Shown: positions 19,952-33,267, counted from the first letter of the stretch. The stretch: 64,000 bases of DNA from Thalassia testudinum (GCA_037157565.1 JAZHRO010000046.1:19318501-19382500), one strand, 5' to 3'. Notes: generated by a model not told the origin, from the letters alone. Numbers and translations are program-made.

Positions 19952-22685
19952 TGTTCTCAAGCTTTTTGTGCGGGTTTAAAGTGTATCACGTTGTAGTATA
20001 ACCGACAAAACGTTTAAACAAATATAAAGAATTTTATTACTCGAAAAACTAGAGTATCCGAGGTCGAACACAGGGAGCAATCTCAAGTACTTTTTAAAAC
20101 CCAATAATACAACTGTTAAGTGAAATGAGTGATTCAAAGAGAGAATTTTAAAAAGGGATTTGTAAAAGAAAATAGAATTGACGTCTGATTTCTGTATCAG
20201 ACCTCTTAAATGTAATCCCCTTTCTCTCCTCTTCTCCTTTCTGCTTCTTTCTCTTTCTGCCTTTGCTTCTTGTCTCTTATTTCTTCTCCTGCCTTGCCTT
20301 CCTTCTTTCTTCTTCTTCTTCTGATCTTTGCAGTCTTCACTTGGCCTCTCTTCATTCTTCTCTTTCTTCGGCCTTGCCTTCCTTCTTCCTTCTCTTTGGT
20401 TCTCTACGAAAGCTTCTCCTTCTTTTTCTGCTACACAGCCTCTTCTTCTTTCTTCTCTTCCTTTTCTGCAGATGCTAAGTGTTTGCTTCTTCCTTTTCTT
20501 CTTCCTTCCTACGCACACCACAGCCAAAGCAAAACCTACCCCTGTCCCTCTACCTAAACGTCTCTCTCTTTCTCTGCAATTCGCTCAAGGACGCTCTCCC
20601 CAGAGCTACAAGGGTAATCGGGTTGGCTTCGCACCCGGGACCAGGCACACCGGCAGGTGGTGATGCGCGAGGAGTGCTCAAGGTTAGGGTCGGGTCGGAT
20701 CCCGCCAGATTTGCGAGGTCAACCCGCGGACGAGGCGGGTGTGAAGGCAGGTGAGGGACCTCACCCCTGTGCTTACGAAGGCAGTGAGCTTAAAACACAA
20801 AAATAATTTATATTATACCTGTGTTTCGTGATTCCACGATGTCGGACTATCTGATCAGTCCCGATTTCATGCATGCCTGCAGAGCTTCCGTCGTGTAATT
20901 GCCCCAGCTGCTGGCCTCACAGTGCGACTTGCTGGCCTCACTCGCTTCGCGACACTCGCGTGAGTCTGCTGCACCTGCAGCCTGGGATCCATGGTGCCTG
21001 AAGCTGCTACGAGCTCCTCGCTGCTTCGGCCGTCAATGGCGGCAGGAGCTGCAACCTGTCATACACAAGAATGGCCTATTGGCCTAATCAGATTAGCTAG
21101 AAACCTTCGCTGTAGCACTGCGAAGATGATGCGCAGTGCTGTAGGTCGCAAGTTGGCCTAGGCGTGCGTGCCTAGGTCGACCTGTGGTCGGAGGTGTGGG
21201 GTTGATCGGGGGGTGATTGTGGAGGTCTGGAGTGGCAGTGGAGGGGTGGACTGAGTTCCTGGTGGTGAGGCAGAGCTCATGAGAGGGTTGGCGGGCCATG
21301 TGGAGGGGCGGAGTGGTGTGGGTGGCTCGCTGGAGGGCGGTCGGAGGCGAGGACGATGGAGGTGGTTAGGCACTGTCGGGGGGTAATTGGATAAAATAGT
21401 AGGGGAAAAGGGAGAGGAGAGGATGGAGAGGGTATCTGGGGTGATCTGGAAGGAATGGAGGCAGCGGAGTGGACGACACGTAATTGCCATCGTTGGGGAA
21501 GAAGGACCCTGAGGGTGGAAGCGGCGACGAGGATGAGGGCAAGGGCACATGCGCTTGGTACGGCGTGACGCGGGAGGAAGCGGCGGAGTTGACTCTACTG
21601 CTGGTATGGCAGCAGAGCAACGAGAAGGAGGGGAGGAGGTCGCCGGAGCTTGCGCGTCTTTTGTCCGGAGATGGGAGAGAGGAAATTTGAGGGGATCTCC
21701 GTCAAATTCAAGCTTAAGATCTGCGGCAGGGTCTGTGGAGCCTTCTATAGGTGTTGGACGAACCTTCTAGCGCGTGGAAATCGCACAATCAACTCTGCCA
21801 GCTCGCCGGAGATGGAAAGTGGGTGGATACCCAAATCTCTCGTGCGTTCGCACGAGAGATTGGGTTCACACCAGAGATCGTGATCTGCTTTAGATGGAAG
21901 GGAATTCCTCAGAGAATCCCCCTTCCATTTCTGGGAGGGAATCTCTGAGGGATTAGAGAGTAATCCCTCTCTAAACCTCGCCGGAGCTTGGTTCTGCCCT
22001 AACAATGGTGGCAGGACCGGTTTGCAAAGGGGGCGAAGAACTTAGGGGGCTCTCTGCAAAGATATTCAAAAGATAGGGACCAAATTGTGATTTTGGTGTA
22101 CTAAATTGCAAAGTAGGTCAAGATGACCTCCCCTTAGGTCCAAATTTTTGTATAAACCTAATTTGGACCTAGGGAATCTAATGGTGAAGTTGGATTTTAG
22201 GTTTGACCACGTTTGACTAGACATTTTGCGTAAAAACCCAAATTAGGTTAATTGAAGAGCTAGGACCCTAATCTAGGTCAAAATGGGTTCCAAAGGCCAA
22301 ATTAAGTGTTCTAAACCCTAGAGGATGTTTTTCCATGATTTTTAGAGGGTTTACTTGATTTCTATTCTAACCTGAACCTTGTAAATTTAAGCGGGTCTGT
22401 TTTAGGGTTACCAAGTGTCATTTAATTCTTAGATTGCACGTAAACCCATTTCTGATTGACTCAACCCACTTTTTATCTCATTTAGACCATTTGACCTATG
22501 TTTTGCCTCTGAGAAATCCCGTTTATGTACTGCAATGGTAAAATTACAGTTTTAACCTTTATTTCATGTTTTCTTCTCAGAGCACTTGTTCCTTCAGTTA
22601 AGCCTTCTTCTAGGTTATGTAGGAGCTTTTATCTTCTTTATTGGGTCAAAATGAGCTAGTTATGGCTCATGATAGGCTCTCATCA
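19952..22685 (-). mobile_element. solo LTR-VI in inverse orientation
   Basis: A 2734-bp insert is bounded by TG..CA with perfect ATTAC duplications at 19947-19951 and 22686-22690. Read on the minus strand its first 600 bp (22685-22090) align with 19474-19951 and 22691 onward of the host LTR, so both belong to one family. The U5 signature on the minus strand (GCTCCCTGTGTTCGACCTCG) is at about 20085-20066. Plus-strand ORFs such as the C/T-rich 20263-20557 are composition artefacts. Confidence 0.87.
20215..20480 (+). repeat. pyrimidine-rich tract in LTR-VI
   Basis: Nearly continuous C/T with TTCTTC and CTTCC words. On the sense (minus) strand of the LTR this is purine-rich. It produces long spurious ORFs, including a Lys/Arg/Glu-rich one on the minus strand (19976-20527). 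Confidence 0.7.
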
Positions 22686-23151
22686 ATTACCCAGTCAAAC
22701 TAGGTCAAAACCAAAATCCAACTCTACCATTGGATTCCTTGGGTTCAAATTAGGTTTGTATCAAAATTTGAGCCCAATCTGAGATTATTTCGACCTAGTT
22801 TGCATTTTAGTCTAGGTCTGACTCTTATTCTCTCAAATAACCCCTCAGCTTCTGAAATTATTACAAAAATCCACCTAACATCATCTTCTTCACAGAAATG
22901 CCCCTATCACCATTATTGTGTGAACCTAAGAACCATCGACCTTCAATCAAGAGATTCTCCCTTATTTCACGATGAAATCCTTCTAAATTTGGAAGGAAGA
23001 TTCTTGAGGAGTTACTCTTCAATCTGAGACAGGTCATGCCTTCCAAATCTTGTCCAAGAGTTCATGCAAACTCTTGGAAATCCTAAACCTATTTCATGAA
23101 TTTCAAGCTTTCAAAGCTTGGTTTCCAAGCTTTGAAGCTCGCCCTTTGGCC

Positions 23152-23158
23152 TATAAAA
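23152..23158 (+). promoter_or_regulatory. TATA box of LTR-VI
   Basis: TATAAAA in GGCCTATAAAAGACC, followed by a C/T-rich leader. Confidence 0.6.
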
Positions 23159-26100
23159 GACCTGCTCGGCATTCCCCTCTTCTTTAGCAAGTTTTTAAGC
23201 TGGAAATCCTCTTCCTTCCTCTACCTCTAGCCCACTCCGAGCTTGCTCTGACGAACTCCTATCCCCAGCTCCTTCGTCAGCCACCACATACCATAGGTGG
23301 CCGGTTCTTCTTCCCCCTCGTCTTCCGCGTCTCAACATACCCGTGCAACACTTCCTAACCCCATCTTCATTGCTGTCAACCTCATCGGAGTTTCCATCTC
23401 CTCCGACATCAGCCATACCACAATCGGTGCCATCTCTGCTCCTCTTCATCTGTTAGCTAACTTCATCGACTCCCTAGCATCTACACATCAGCACCGTGGC
23501 TCTACGCTCCAACTTGACAATTGCTTCACCCTCTGCGACTTCATCTTCCTCCGCTCTGGCCACTCCTCCAGCGAAGCTCTCCGCTTACTCCACTACTCCA
23601 AACACTTTGCCGACAACCCTACGACCTTCCCCTCATCCACGCAAACAAAACACCTCAAGAAATTGAGGGTATTAATCACTCCTACCCTCTGCCGAACTCC
23701 ATGCTCACCGCACTATCGTCCTAAGGTCATCCGACTTCTTCACTCACTCTCGCACACCACCAAGACCACCATCACGTTCGCCATCCTCAGGCGATCCTCC
23801 TGATCATATTTGATGTGGCCGTAAGGCCGTTTTCTACTTTTTAGGTGACCACCAGACCTCCGCCACCACCCCCGAGTTCTTCAAAGTTAGCTGCAGTCCT
23901 CCAACCACAACCCTTCCAGATTCCACCTCCTGGTGTTGCGGTTGACTCTCCGGAAGCGCTCCAGGCGATCAATTTGACTCCACAGCCATATCCTCGACCA
24001 CAATTAGATGAGTCTTCAACTGTTGCTACTACGTGAAGGAGGGGGACAAACATCGTCCCACCTTGTAAAAAGAAGCCCCCACCACACTTAAATTGATTTT
24101 GTGATACCGACTATTCGCCTCAGCACGCACAAGGGGTGAGGTCCCCACCCATGCACGTAGTTCACACCATGCGGTCTGGGCCATGGTCCGTTTACCTAGT
24201 TACCCGGGTCTGGTCTAGTTTGCCCGATTTGAGATAGAAGAGAAGAAAGAAAGAGATAGAGGAGGAGGTGGGGGGGTTTTGCTTCAGTGAACCCCTCCCA
24301 ACACTTAGTCTCTACGAGGCAACTGTGCCTTTATGCTATGCCTTCCCTTGAGCCTGAAGAGAGAAAGGAAAGGAAGAAGAGCGCCCTCTTGGCACTATAG
24401 CATCTAGACGGTTAAGCCGTCTGATTGAAAGCTCCATCGTCTAATCTGTCTAACACAGTTCATTGTGCACTTGGCTTGAGTGGATTAAATTTAGTTAATA
24501 CTTTTGAGATATTTGATATTATTGTAATTAGGGTAATTGATGATTCAAATCACCATTTTGCCCTAATCTTTTTGGCTACATTGACTCTTGCTTCTATATT
24601 TATATTATTTGTGCTTGAGATTTCCATTGTATTGCTATATTGTGCTTAAAATTGTGATCTTGAGATTAATTGCAACACTTGCTCACTTCGTTCGACCTCA
24701 GATTTCTTTCGAGCTATAAATTATATTTGTTCACGTGCTATTTTTGACTATATTGCAACGAAGTGATTTTAAAACCCTGATTTAGCACTCAAGCAACTGT
24801 GCTATTATATATCTTATCACTTATGGATTTCCTTACAATGTTCTATCCCTTCAGACTTCATGGGCTTTCTTACAAAATGTCCAACACACCTGCAGTGCAC
24901 CTGGTCCACTGTTCACGTGACGAACTCGAAGCACAATAACCGTTGATTCTCTTCGCCACCCATTTGACGGCCGATCTTTTGTCTTTGATCCTACACCTTT
25001 GTGTGAAGGACCCTTGCCTCTTCCAAATCCCATCTAGCGACTAACATTTGATTCTAAGCTTCCCACCCCCTTCCAAGATCATCCCCACCATTAGACATGA
25101 TCTAGCTTAAATGCACCTAGCGGTATTCAGATCACTTTGCGCGCCTACTTAAGAAGCTTCTCAAACTCCTGCGTGCACTATCGACCCCCTTCCTACTCTC
25201 TTAGGCTGATCCCTTCATCCTCTCCAATTCCTCTTCCATTTCACTCACTCCATCAGTGGCAAGGGTGGAGCTCTTCTTCCTCAATTCCTCCTCACCGCTA
25301 GGGATGACGTAAGCCTAAGGGCAACCATAGAGCTCCTCTCGTGGGCTCTTCACTTGCTGGAGACCTCCCTCCATTCCTCCTCTTCAGTCGTCAACTATTG
25401 ATCCAAAGGTCTCATTCTTCTCATTAGATTAGGATTTCCTACTTTCTAGATTAGTTTTAGTGTACTATAGATCAATAGGGTTAGTTTAGATGATGAATTC
25501 AATGATGTGTTAGTTTAGATTAGGGATAGATTAGCTTAGAATCAATCTCGCCCTCTCTGAACAACTCAGATCAGAGAGGCATTTTTCCACCTCCATTCCA
25601 ATCCATTAATCTCTCCAATCATCTCATAACTCACATTCTCTGATTTCTTCGATGATTTAATTCGCAATCCACCCATCCACTAAGGTCAAATTCAGATCTG
25701 AAGTCTTGGCTTCTAGATCTGAATTTGCACCTAAAACTCACTTGGGGGGTCTCCCATTCATTCCACAAATTCACAGAGACCCCTCGATCTGGTTTAATTG
25801 AACCGATTCGCTCGATTCTTTCAGATTTGGTTTTTACACTCAATCTCATGATTTGGGATTTAACTTGATGAGGAATGATTTTTATCGATTGAATCAGGTT
25901 TTTTATGAGTTTAATTGGTTTGATGGGATGGGCTTGAGCTATGGAAACTTGATTCTTATCGTTGAATGTGCTCTTGCTTAATTGGAAACTTGATCTCTGA
26001 TTATTTTTATACTAATTGGATAGCAAATCCCAAGGAAATCAGTGGTACTGATTAAAGGCATTTGCAATGATTCAAAGACTTTTCAAGGATCACATAGATC

Positions 26101-26999
26101 TCCTGATTACTGATTGATAATGTTCAGGGAGATCAAGTGATCAGATCACTTGTGATCCACATTAAAAGCCCAAAATAGGGCTACATGATTCCTTACTCAT
26201 TCTGGCTTCATTTTAATTTTTAAAGAATCACATGATTATCTATAATGTAAAGAGAAAATCATATTAGGGTCTTTTGAGAATTTTAAAGGCTGAGATTTGT
26301 TTTTTTTATTTAGATCTTCATAATGGATTTTTAATGGAGTGTGGATGAGAATTTTTCTTTGAATCAAATCCTCTTAGATCTGATCTGAGACCATTTCGGT
26401 AACAACAGCAACAGCTAATAGCTACTAAATTTAAGTTACAACATTTGAACTGAAACTTGAATTCAGTCATTCAATTGGCTGACCTTTCACAAAGTAGCAA
26501 GCACAACAACATCAATTGCTGGTTTGGAGCCTCAAATTAGACCTACTTGGTCTGACCAGAGCATAACAGCAACATTAGCAGTTGAAATAACTCCTAGGAT
26601 TGTGACGGCAACAGAACTGTAGGTCTGCAAGAGAAGGAATTGGGCTAAATTTGGGATGATTTGGAGGATGGAAGGGGCTAACATTATGTAAGACTGTTAG
26701 AACATCTTGCATAAGCTTTCATGTACTTGAACTTGACTTTAAATTTGATTGGAATAGCTTGTAATTCTCATTAAACAGTCTTTGTCAGCATGTGAGTTGT
26801 AAAATCTGTCCAAATTGTGATTTAATGAAAATCTTAGTGAAAATCATGTTTAGCTGATCCAAATGCCTTTCATATTGTGTGTTGGAAGTTTCTGAGTGCT
26901 TAAACCCCTTGTCTAGCAACTTGAACTAAAAAAGAGACCTTAGGTTCTTTAGTGAAAATCCTTTCAAGGCTTAATTTGTGCTAAACTTGTAAATAAATA

Positions 27000-28080
27000 A
27001 AAATTATAAAAAAATTACAAAAAATAAAATAACCATGTCTTGAGTAAGATCAGGTATTTTTCTAAATGTATGCAGAGTTTGAAAATATTCCAAACCCCCG
27101 ACTACCCAGAACATACTAGCCAACGGTTCGATCTACTATAAAATTCAATAAAAGAACTCATTATAAAAATCACAAAAAAGAACTTCCCCTCTCTCACTTC
27201 ACCTTTTCTCTCTCATCCCCTACCTTTATTATATATATAAATACCATAAAAACTTGAAAATACCCAAAAATACCTAAAAATACCATGTATATTGTATTTA
27301 TAGTTGTAAATATAATTTAAGACTAAGTTATATGTAGATATTGTACCATATTTAGATAATGTACATAAATAACTTATAATTGTATTCTATATATTTAATT
27401 AAGTATTTAGAATGATTTACCATATAGATTATTTTATTGTATAATTATATATTAATTTATATTAGATAAAGTGTATATAATCCTAAGTAATTTAAAAGAA
27501 CAATGTATATACTTATAATCATATTTATAACTGTGTGTACGTATTTACATAATTAATATATGCTGTATTATACCTTTACATTAATCTAATTATGTATTTA
27601 TTATAGGTAATTAAGTTATTAAATTAATTAGGTAAGTTATTAACTTAAAATAAAATAAATTAGTAAATTAAATTATTACTGAGGTAATTTATACTATACA
27701 TTTATATATGTTAATTTTAAATATTTTCAACCTATTTATATTGTATTTGTATTATATTACAATATTTATACACTAAAATGTGTATATATCTATATAAAAT
27801 GTGTATTTAAATGTAAATAAATTAAAATAAAGACTCTAAGATAAAATAAAAATGTGTATTTAATACCAGATTATATAAATTAACTATTTATAAGGTCAAT
27901 TGAATCATTAATTTATCAATTTGCACTTGAATTATGAAATTAAACCTTAAATTAACAAGTATAAATCCCTAACTTTAATTGATTTTTATATATAATTAAA
28001 TAACTTATTTTTGTAAATTAATTATAATCATATAGCCCTATATAAGGGATTCACACTGGTATAATTTATTTTGAATTTGA
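27000..28080. repeat. AT-rich stretch of LTR-L (plus copy)
   Basis: Long runs of TATATA, TTAATT and ATTTAAAT words with very few G or C. The matching stretch in the other copy is about 31440-32520. No coding signal. Confidence 0.75.
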
Positions 28081-28084
28081 ATGT

Positions 28085-28560
28085 AATTTGGGCACTCAAA
28101 TTGAGGTCCAATCTCTACTTCACAAAATGCAATTTAGCACTCAAGTCAGCGCCAACTCTTCCACTCTTTTGTCCCACATCGTGGGCAACAAAACTGCTGA
28201 AGTGGTATAAAAGGATTTTGGTGCACTGACTTCTCGGTCAACATGCGTCGGGTGCACCAATACCTATATCCTCTCTCCCTCTCTTACGAGCACACATATG
28301 AGCATTATTTAGAACAATGTGGGTTGGGGGTCATACACTGTGCTAGGCCTGATATTGTGCCTGTGCTGGGCTTGAAATGAAACAAATGAAAATTCACCCT
28401 AAATGAACTATGGACCGACTTAGTAGTGGTATGGTCTCATCCTCTTGGGTGCTGTGTATCCCACAAATGGCTGGCCCATCCATTAAAATCATAATTTTTG
28501 GTTAGATGAATAATGAACTCGAGTGACAAACTTGAGTGCGTGAGTGGCTACTGGATGAAA
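28085..28560 (+). mobile_element. possible short LTR-type insertion
   Basis: This GC-richer island in LTR-L contains TTTGTCCCACATCGTGGGC and, about 40 bp later, TATAAAAGG. The TCCCACATCG motif followed by a TATA box is a hallmark of many plant Copia and TRIM LTRs. LTR-L in the other copy seems to lack it, and the plus copy is about 0.5 kb longer than expected. Ends and target duplication were not found. Confidence 0.35.
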
Positions 28561-29317
28561 CACTGAGTGTTAGTTGAGTGCCTTAGTGTGTTAGTGTGTG
28601 AGCAGTGTATGTGTACTAGTGTGCGTTATGTATATATGTATAGTATGTAAATAGTATAAGTATATAATGTAGATGTATTTGTATAATAAATTAAATATGT
28701 ATATATAATCTATGCATATACGTATATAATATATATATAAATAAATATAATTAGAATAGTATATATTGTTTGAGCGTTATATATATACATAAATAAACCC
28801 TAAAGCTTTAGTGACAATTGTATTCGTCACTATAGATATATAATTATGTTAATAAATATAGTCTTTTGCCTTAAGTTGTACATATTTTACTAAGGCTATG
28901 GTAACACTTATATATGTTACTATGTATATAGCATATGTTATTAGAGTTAATATTATATGCTAGTATATACTTAGGTATTAGTTAGGATAGTTGTACATAA
29001 CTAACACAAAGTAATCATACATAGTTTTTTATGCCTGTTTAGTTATAAATATGTTTAAGACATTGTAGTTAGAATTAATTGATTCTTGTGTACATAATTA
29101 ACTAATTTATTCATTAATTGATTCATTGATTCATTTTGTAAATTAAATTAACATTTTTGGAACATAGAAAGTGATGTATATTGGAATAAACCATTAAAAA
29201 TTAAGTAAATAAATAAAATGGCATAACATCTTTTTACATTGTGACAACTATAAAACGATAACGACAACATTTAAAACACAATTTTTATTGCAACACAATT
29301 GTCGACGATCATATTTT

Positions 29318-29335
29318 TTGCACCATTGTTGGGGA
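29318..29335 (+). promoter_or_regulatory. decayed primer binding site after LTR-L
   Basis: TTGCACCATTGTTGGGGA matches the B site at 13 of 18 positions. Four of the five differences are G-to-A or C-to-T transitions. It lies 6 nt after the LTR-L end at 29311. Confidence 0.55.
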
Positions 29336-31133
29336 CAAAAACCTGATAATAGTGCTTTATTATGATTGATGATGTCAGTTATGTCACCTAATAGTTAGTG
29401 TGCATCAGTGTGTGGTCAAGTAAGACTATGTTTTGTGCATTTTTATGCTTATGTGTGTGCATGCGCATACATTGCAATTTTGACACGTGTATACAAATTA
29501 AATTTGAATGCACATGGGTGTGTGTATGCTTATGTAGGAGTGGGTGAAGTGAGTATGCATGAAATGCAAGAATATACATGGGACTTGTCGAGGTTGTCCT
29601 AGCTAGTTTCCTCATCATCTCTCTTCTCTCTTTCTCTCTTTATCTGATTTGACATATATGTTGCTATCTCATTTCCTCATTTTATGGGAAGCAACTATTG
29701 ATGACTGAAGAGGGACTTATATAGCTCCTAATTCACCTAAATAGGCTACTTTACCTAGTTAATTAATTGGTAATATCATTAAAATAGGGTTATTTAATAG
29801 GTTAGCCAATTCTGAGTAAAGACCCTAATTACACGTTAAAATAGTTTAATTATTGTATTATATGCGTTCCTCTATATTTAATTAATAAGAGGGACTTAAA
29901 TCTATGTATATAGCTATTTATAATTAAGTTAAATTAAGCTTATATGTATTATATAGTATAAGTTAATAATACTAACATTAATATTAATCACTAAATTAAA
30001 TAGTGCATAAAGGGGAGAAAATGTAATTTTAAGCCATAAATATATTATTTAACATATATTTAACTTATAATAAAAAGTTGGACAAGAAATAAATTAATTT
30101 ATATATTTAAATTAATAATTTGCCTTTTAGTCCCTAGGATTTATTTCGGATAAGTCCTTTTTATTTTTATCTAGTCCTTCATTATTTACAATTCGGTCCT
30201 ACAAGTGCCTTCCTCATCAACAGCTGATGACAACTGGTATCTTTTCTCTTCGATGACCAAAGATCGGGTGACTGATTATAATTTCTGTGGACATCAAGTT
30301 TCTTTGCAAGAAATCATGTTAATTTAATAGCTCAGATCCTCTATTAACTAACTTCTTCGACGTGGCATCGACACCATTGTCGAAGACGACGGTGAGCCAA
30401 TTCGATGAGCCTAGACCTCAATACGTCCAAATGCACCCTCCTCCACTTCTGGTACCTATAAGTACCCCTTCCCTCCTATAATTTCCTCTGACAACTCCCT
30501 ATCCTACTCCCCCAACTGAGTTGTTAATAGGCTAGTCATTCGCTACTTCAATGACCTCATTCCTTGGATCAACTCCAGCGGAGCTAATCGTTTTCCTCAA
30601 CCTCTCGTCTTTAGCTCTACCCTATCACATTGGAGTTGCACGCCATCTTCCCCTCTAATCTATGTTCAAGTCCTCACCAGCTTCTCCCTACCCTATCTGA
30701 TTTTGTCCGCACTCCAGCAAAGCTTTATCAACGTTCCTCTACCTCAATTCATCTAGGTAATATTATGTTATGAACCGAGGTTCAAATCCAAATAGTGTCT
30801 AGAATAAATGTGTCAAGTCGAACCCACCGATGCAATTTGAGTATGTTTTGGGTCTACATACCTGGAACTAAGGAAATTCGGGCTATTCAACTCTAGTCAA
30901 CATGCGAGGAAAATGTTAGGGATAGCGTCATAAGTGGTACCGTTGTGTTCCTCTCATATCAAGCTTTCCAATGGGATTACTTTTGAGAAAATCGGAATCT
31001 GATTGATTTGAATTCAAGGAGTTGCAGGATTTGAGGATAAAATATTAACCACCTTAATTCTCTTGCTTTTTCTTTCTTTTTCTTTTTCTATTTTCCCTAT
31101 ATCCTGAAAACCTAATAAATTCCTCTTCCCTAC
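29336..31133. other. unassigned noncoding stretch
   Basis: No gag or pol remnant is visible although an LTR and PBS precede it. It contains a GT-rich patch (29400-29540), an AT-rich part (29750-30120) and a plant-promoter-like patch with CTATAAGTA near 30467. It ends at the LTR-L insertion (CCTAC at 31129-31133). It may be a truncated interior or older repeat. Confidence 0.4.
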
Positions 31134-31439
31134 TGATGTACCATCTGGATCACTGGTTAATTAGGGTTAATTAACCGCATCGTAGTATAACATCAGAATC
31201 CAGACAGATGTCATTTATTTATATATAATTTCTATTGGTTTTATTCCAGGTTATTCACTAAGAGGAAGTTATTGATATACGTCACTCTCTATTATCCAAA
31301 AATCATCTTTTATTCTAAAAATATAAATTTTATTTACAACAGAATGAATTATGAATGAAAGAATCAAAGAATGAATAAATCTAAATCATTTATCGACAAA
31401 AATGATTGAATTAATATTAATAAAAATGCCTCAAAAATA

Positions 31440-32520
31440 TATGCAAGATTAAAGGCATCAAAAACTATTCTAAGTTAACCTATGTTAATTACATACTCAA
31501 TATCTAAATATCTATACTAACTAAACTATATATATATAACTATATCAATAATTATATGAATATCATAATATATACGTACCTACTAGTAATATATGTATAT
31601 ATTACTATTTATATATATATAAGAACCTTAAAAACATATTTAAACAAATAAGGTAAAAAAAGTACTCTAAATACTTATTTATAACATTATATACATATCT
31701 TATATAATATATATATGCAAACCGCAAACATAATACACTAAACACACTAATGCTAACACTAACTAATATATATACATATATATACAGTACACACTCATAC
31801 ACACCACATACACTTAATTTATTTGCACAAACATGCTTGTACACACACAATTAAGGAATTCAACTTAAATTAACTAAGCTAATAATGTATAAACACGCTT
31901 GCACACTTAATTTAGTTAATTTACCTTATTAACTAATTACTATAGATTTTTAATTAATTTTTATTGATTTATTTCTATATATACACATTTAATATACATG
32001 ATTTATATATATATACATATATATACAATATAAATACTATTCTACCATATAAATAGAGTTATAAACATACTGAAAATACTTTAAACTATAATATACAAAA
32101 ATAGAATATAATTTATTTCATTATTTTACTAATTTACTAATTTAGACTACATTAACTTAATAATTTACTTAATTAACTTATAAATATAAATATGTACAAT
32201 ATGTAGGTATATAAATAAATATAGGGATATATTATTGTACATAATAATTACTTCAAGTTATTTATACAATTATAAATTTGTTAATAAGTATATATGTAGC
32301 TACTAATATTTATATATAGATTATATTCATATAATATAAATAAATATATACATATATTATTATAATATATACTATGTAACTTAATATAAATATGTATCTA
32401 AATACATAAAATAAATACATAAGTTATTTACAAACTCAACAGACATATAAGTTAGTATATACAAGTTATTTAGGATTATATATAAGTATATACACTATTT
32501 ACATAGGTACTTTTATAGGA
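31440..32520. repeat. AT-rich stretch of LTR-L (minus copy)
   Basis: TATATA-rich sequence with scattered CACACA words, the inverse counterpart of 27000-28800. No genes. Confidence 0.7.
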
Positions 32521-33267
32521 GTTTGAAGTCTTTCAAATTTTTATTTTGTTTTTGTGTTTTATAGAAATAGAAAAAAAGGGGAGAAAGGCGAGAAGATAAG
32601 AAGCCTTTTTGGCATTTTTTGGTTTCTTTTCTTTATTTCTAAACCTAAGAAGACTCAAACTTTTGCAGGTATGTTCTCCAAACTAGGGTGTTAAAAACCT
32701 AAATGTAATGACTCACACACCTAAAACTAAACCTAATCTCACTCAAGACACCTTTCTTTTATTTGTTTACATTTATTCTATATTTTTTACACTTTTACAA
32801 TGAGCAGCTAAAATAAGGCCGATGTAGACATCCATTTAGGTTAAAATGCCTATTTATGTATGTTCCTAGGCTTAGATACACATTCCATGTTATAAATATT
32901 GCATAGCATACATCATTCTGTATTTAGAATAGTTTGTGTATATGTTAGGTAATTGTGTCCTTTTAAGGCCAAGGGAGAAGGAGATTTAATTCAGGGCCTC
33001 GGATTGACGATCTGATCGTATGAATCTAATCAAGACGACGATCAGAGTCCAATGCCTCTGAAATTGTCTAGATTGGAATCCCGTAGCACTGTATGTAGTT
33101 CGAAGAAGATCAATGGACAGGGGGCAATGCGACATCCTTATGGGCTTCAGATGAAAAATCCAACCGTATAGATGGATCCAAAGCGACGATCGTAACCCGA
33201 CAATGCAGAAATCATCTCAATTTGAGCACCGTGGCATCCTCTACAACTGGAAGAAGAAGGATGGTCT

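Larger units (their letters stand above)
9869..24795 (+). mobile_element. Athila-like element B, complete in domain order
   Basis: The order is LTR-I, PBS (11295), leader, gag (12249-13759), protease (14061-14756), RT and RNase H (15115-16560), integrase (16561-17905), 3' noncoding region, PPT (19460-19473) and LTR-VI (19474-24795, split by a minus-strand solo LTR). The two flanking LTRs agree only in their last 370-400 bp. B is therefore not an ordinary insertion but part of a composite with A. All ORFs carry stops and frameshifts. The sequence right of 24795 belongs to LTR-L. Confidence 0.85.
19474..24795 (+). mobile_element. LTR-VI, 3' LTR of element B, interrupted
   Basis: The LTR starts TGATGG with a 6-bp terminal hairpin (TGATGG, 5-nt loop, CCATCA) right after the PPT. 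It ends ..CACTCAAGCA. A minus-strand solo LTR of the same family (19952-22685) splits it, with an ATTAC duplication. Without it the length is about 2583 bp. A TATA box lies at 23152, and a C/T-rich leader follows. The stretch 23297-23803 is open but has no recognisable domain. The last 400 bp match LTR-I. The U5 signature is near 24679. Confidence 0.83.
24796..29311 (+). mobile_element. LTR-L, plus-strand copy, left end cut off
   Basis: About 4.5 kb of noncoding sequence matches, in inverse orientation, the LTR-L copy at 31134-62228. Clear matches include 25400-25640 with the reverse complement of about 61000-61200, 26040-26240 with about 60400-60560, 26700-27000 with about 59480-59760, and 27040-27080 with about 32700-32760. 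The left end is missing because composite A-B lies there. The right end (..CGACGATCA) is followed by a PBS-like site, so this is a 5' LTR. The 3' half is very AT-rich. A short unrelated insertion is likely at about 28085-28560. Confidence 0.7.

Noticed and set aside
19976..20527. 183-codon Lys/Glu/Arg-rich ORF on the minus strand
   Set aside because: It is the translation of a nearly pure pyrimidine/purine tract inside a solo LTR.
19474..22685. Mutator-like DNA transposon with 480-bp terminal inverted repeats
   Set aside because: The inner insert has its own TG..CA ends and a 5-bp ATTAC duplication, and the left repeat begins exactly after a PPT, so two LTRs explain it better.
23297..23803. 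168-codon open frame on the plus strand in LTR-VI
   Set aside because: It lies in the C/T-rich leader after the TATA box, has Ser/Thr/Leu-rich content, no recognisable domain, and no counterpart was seen in the inverse LTR-VI copy. Probably chance.
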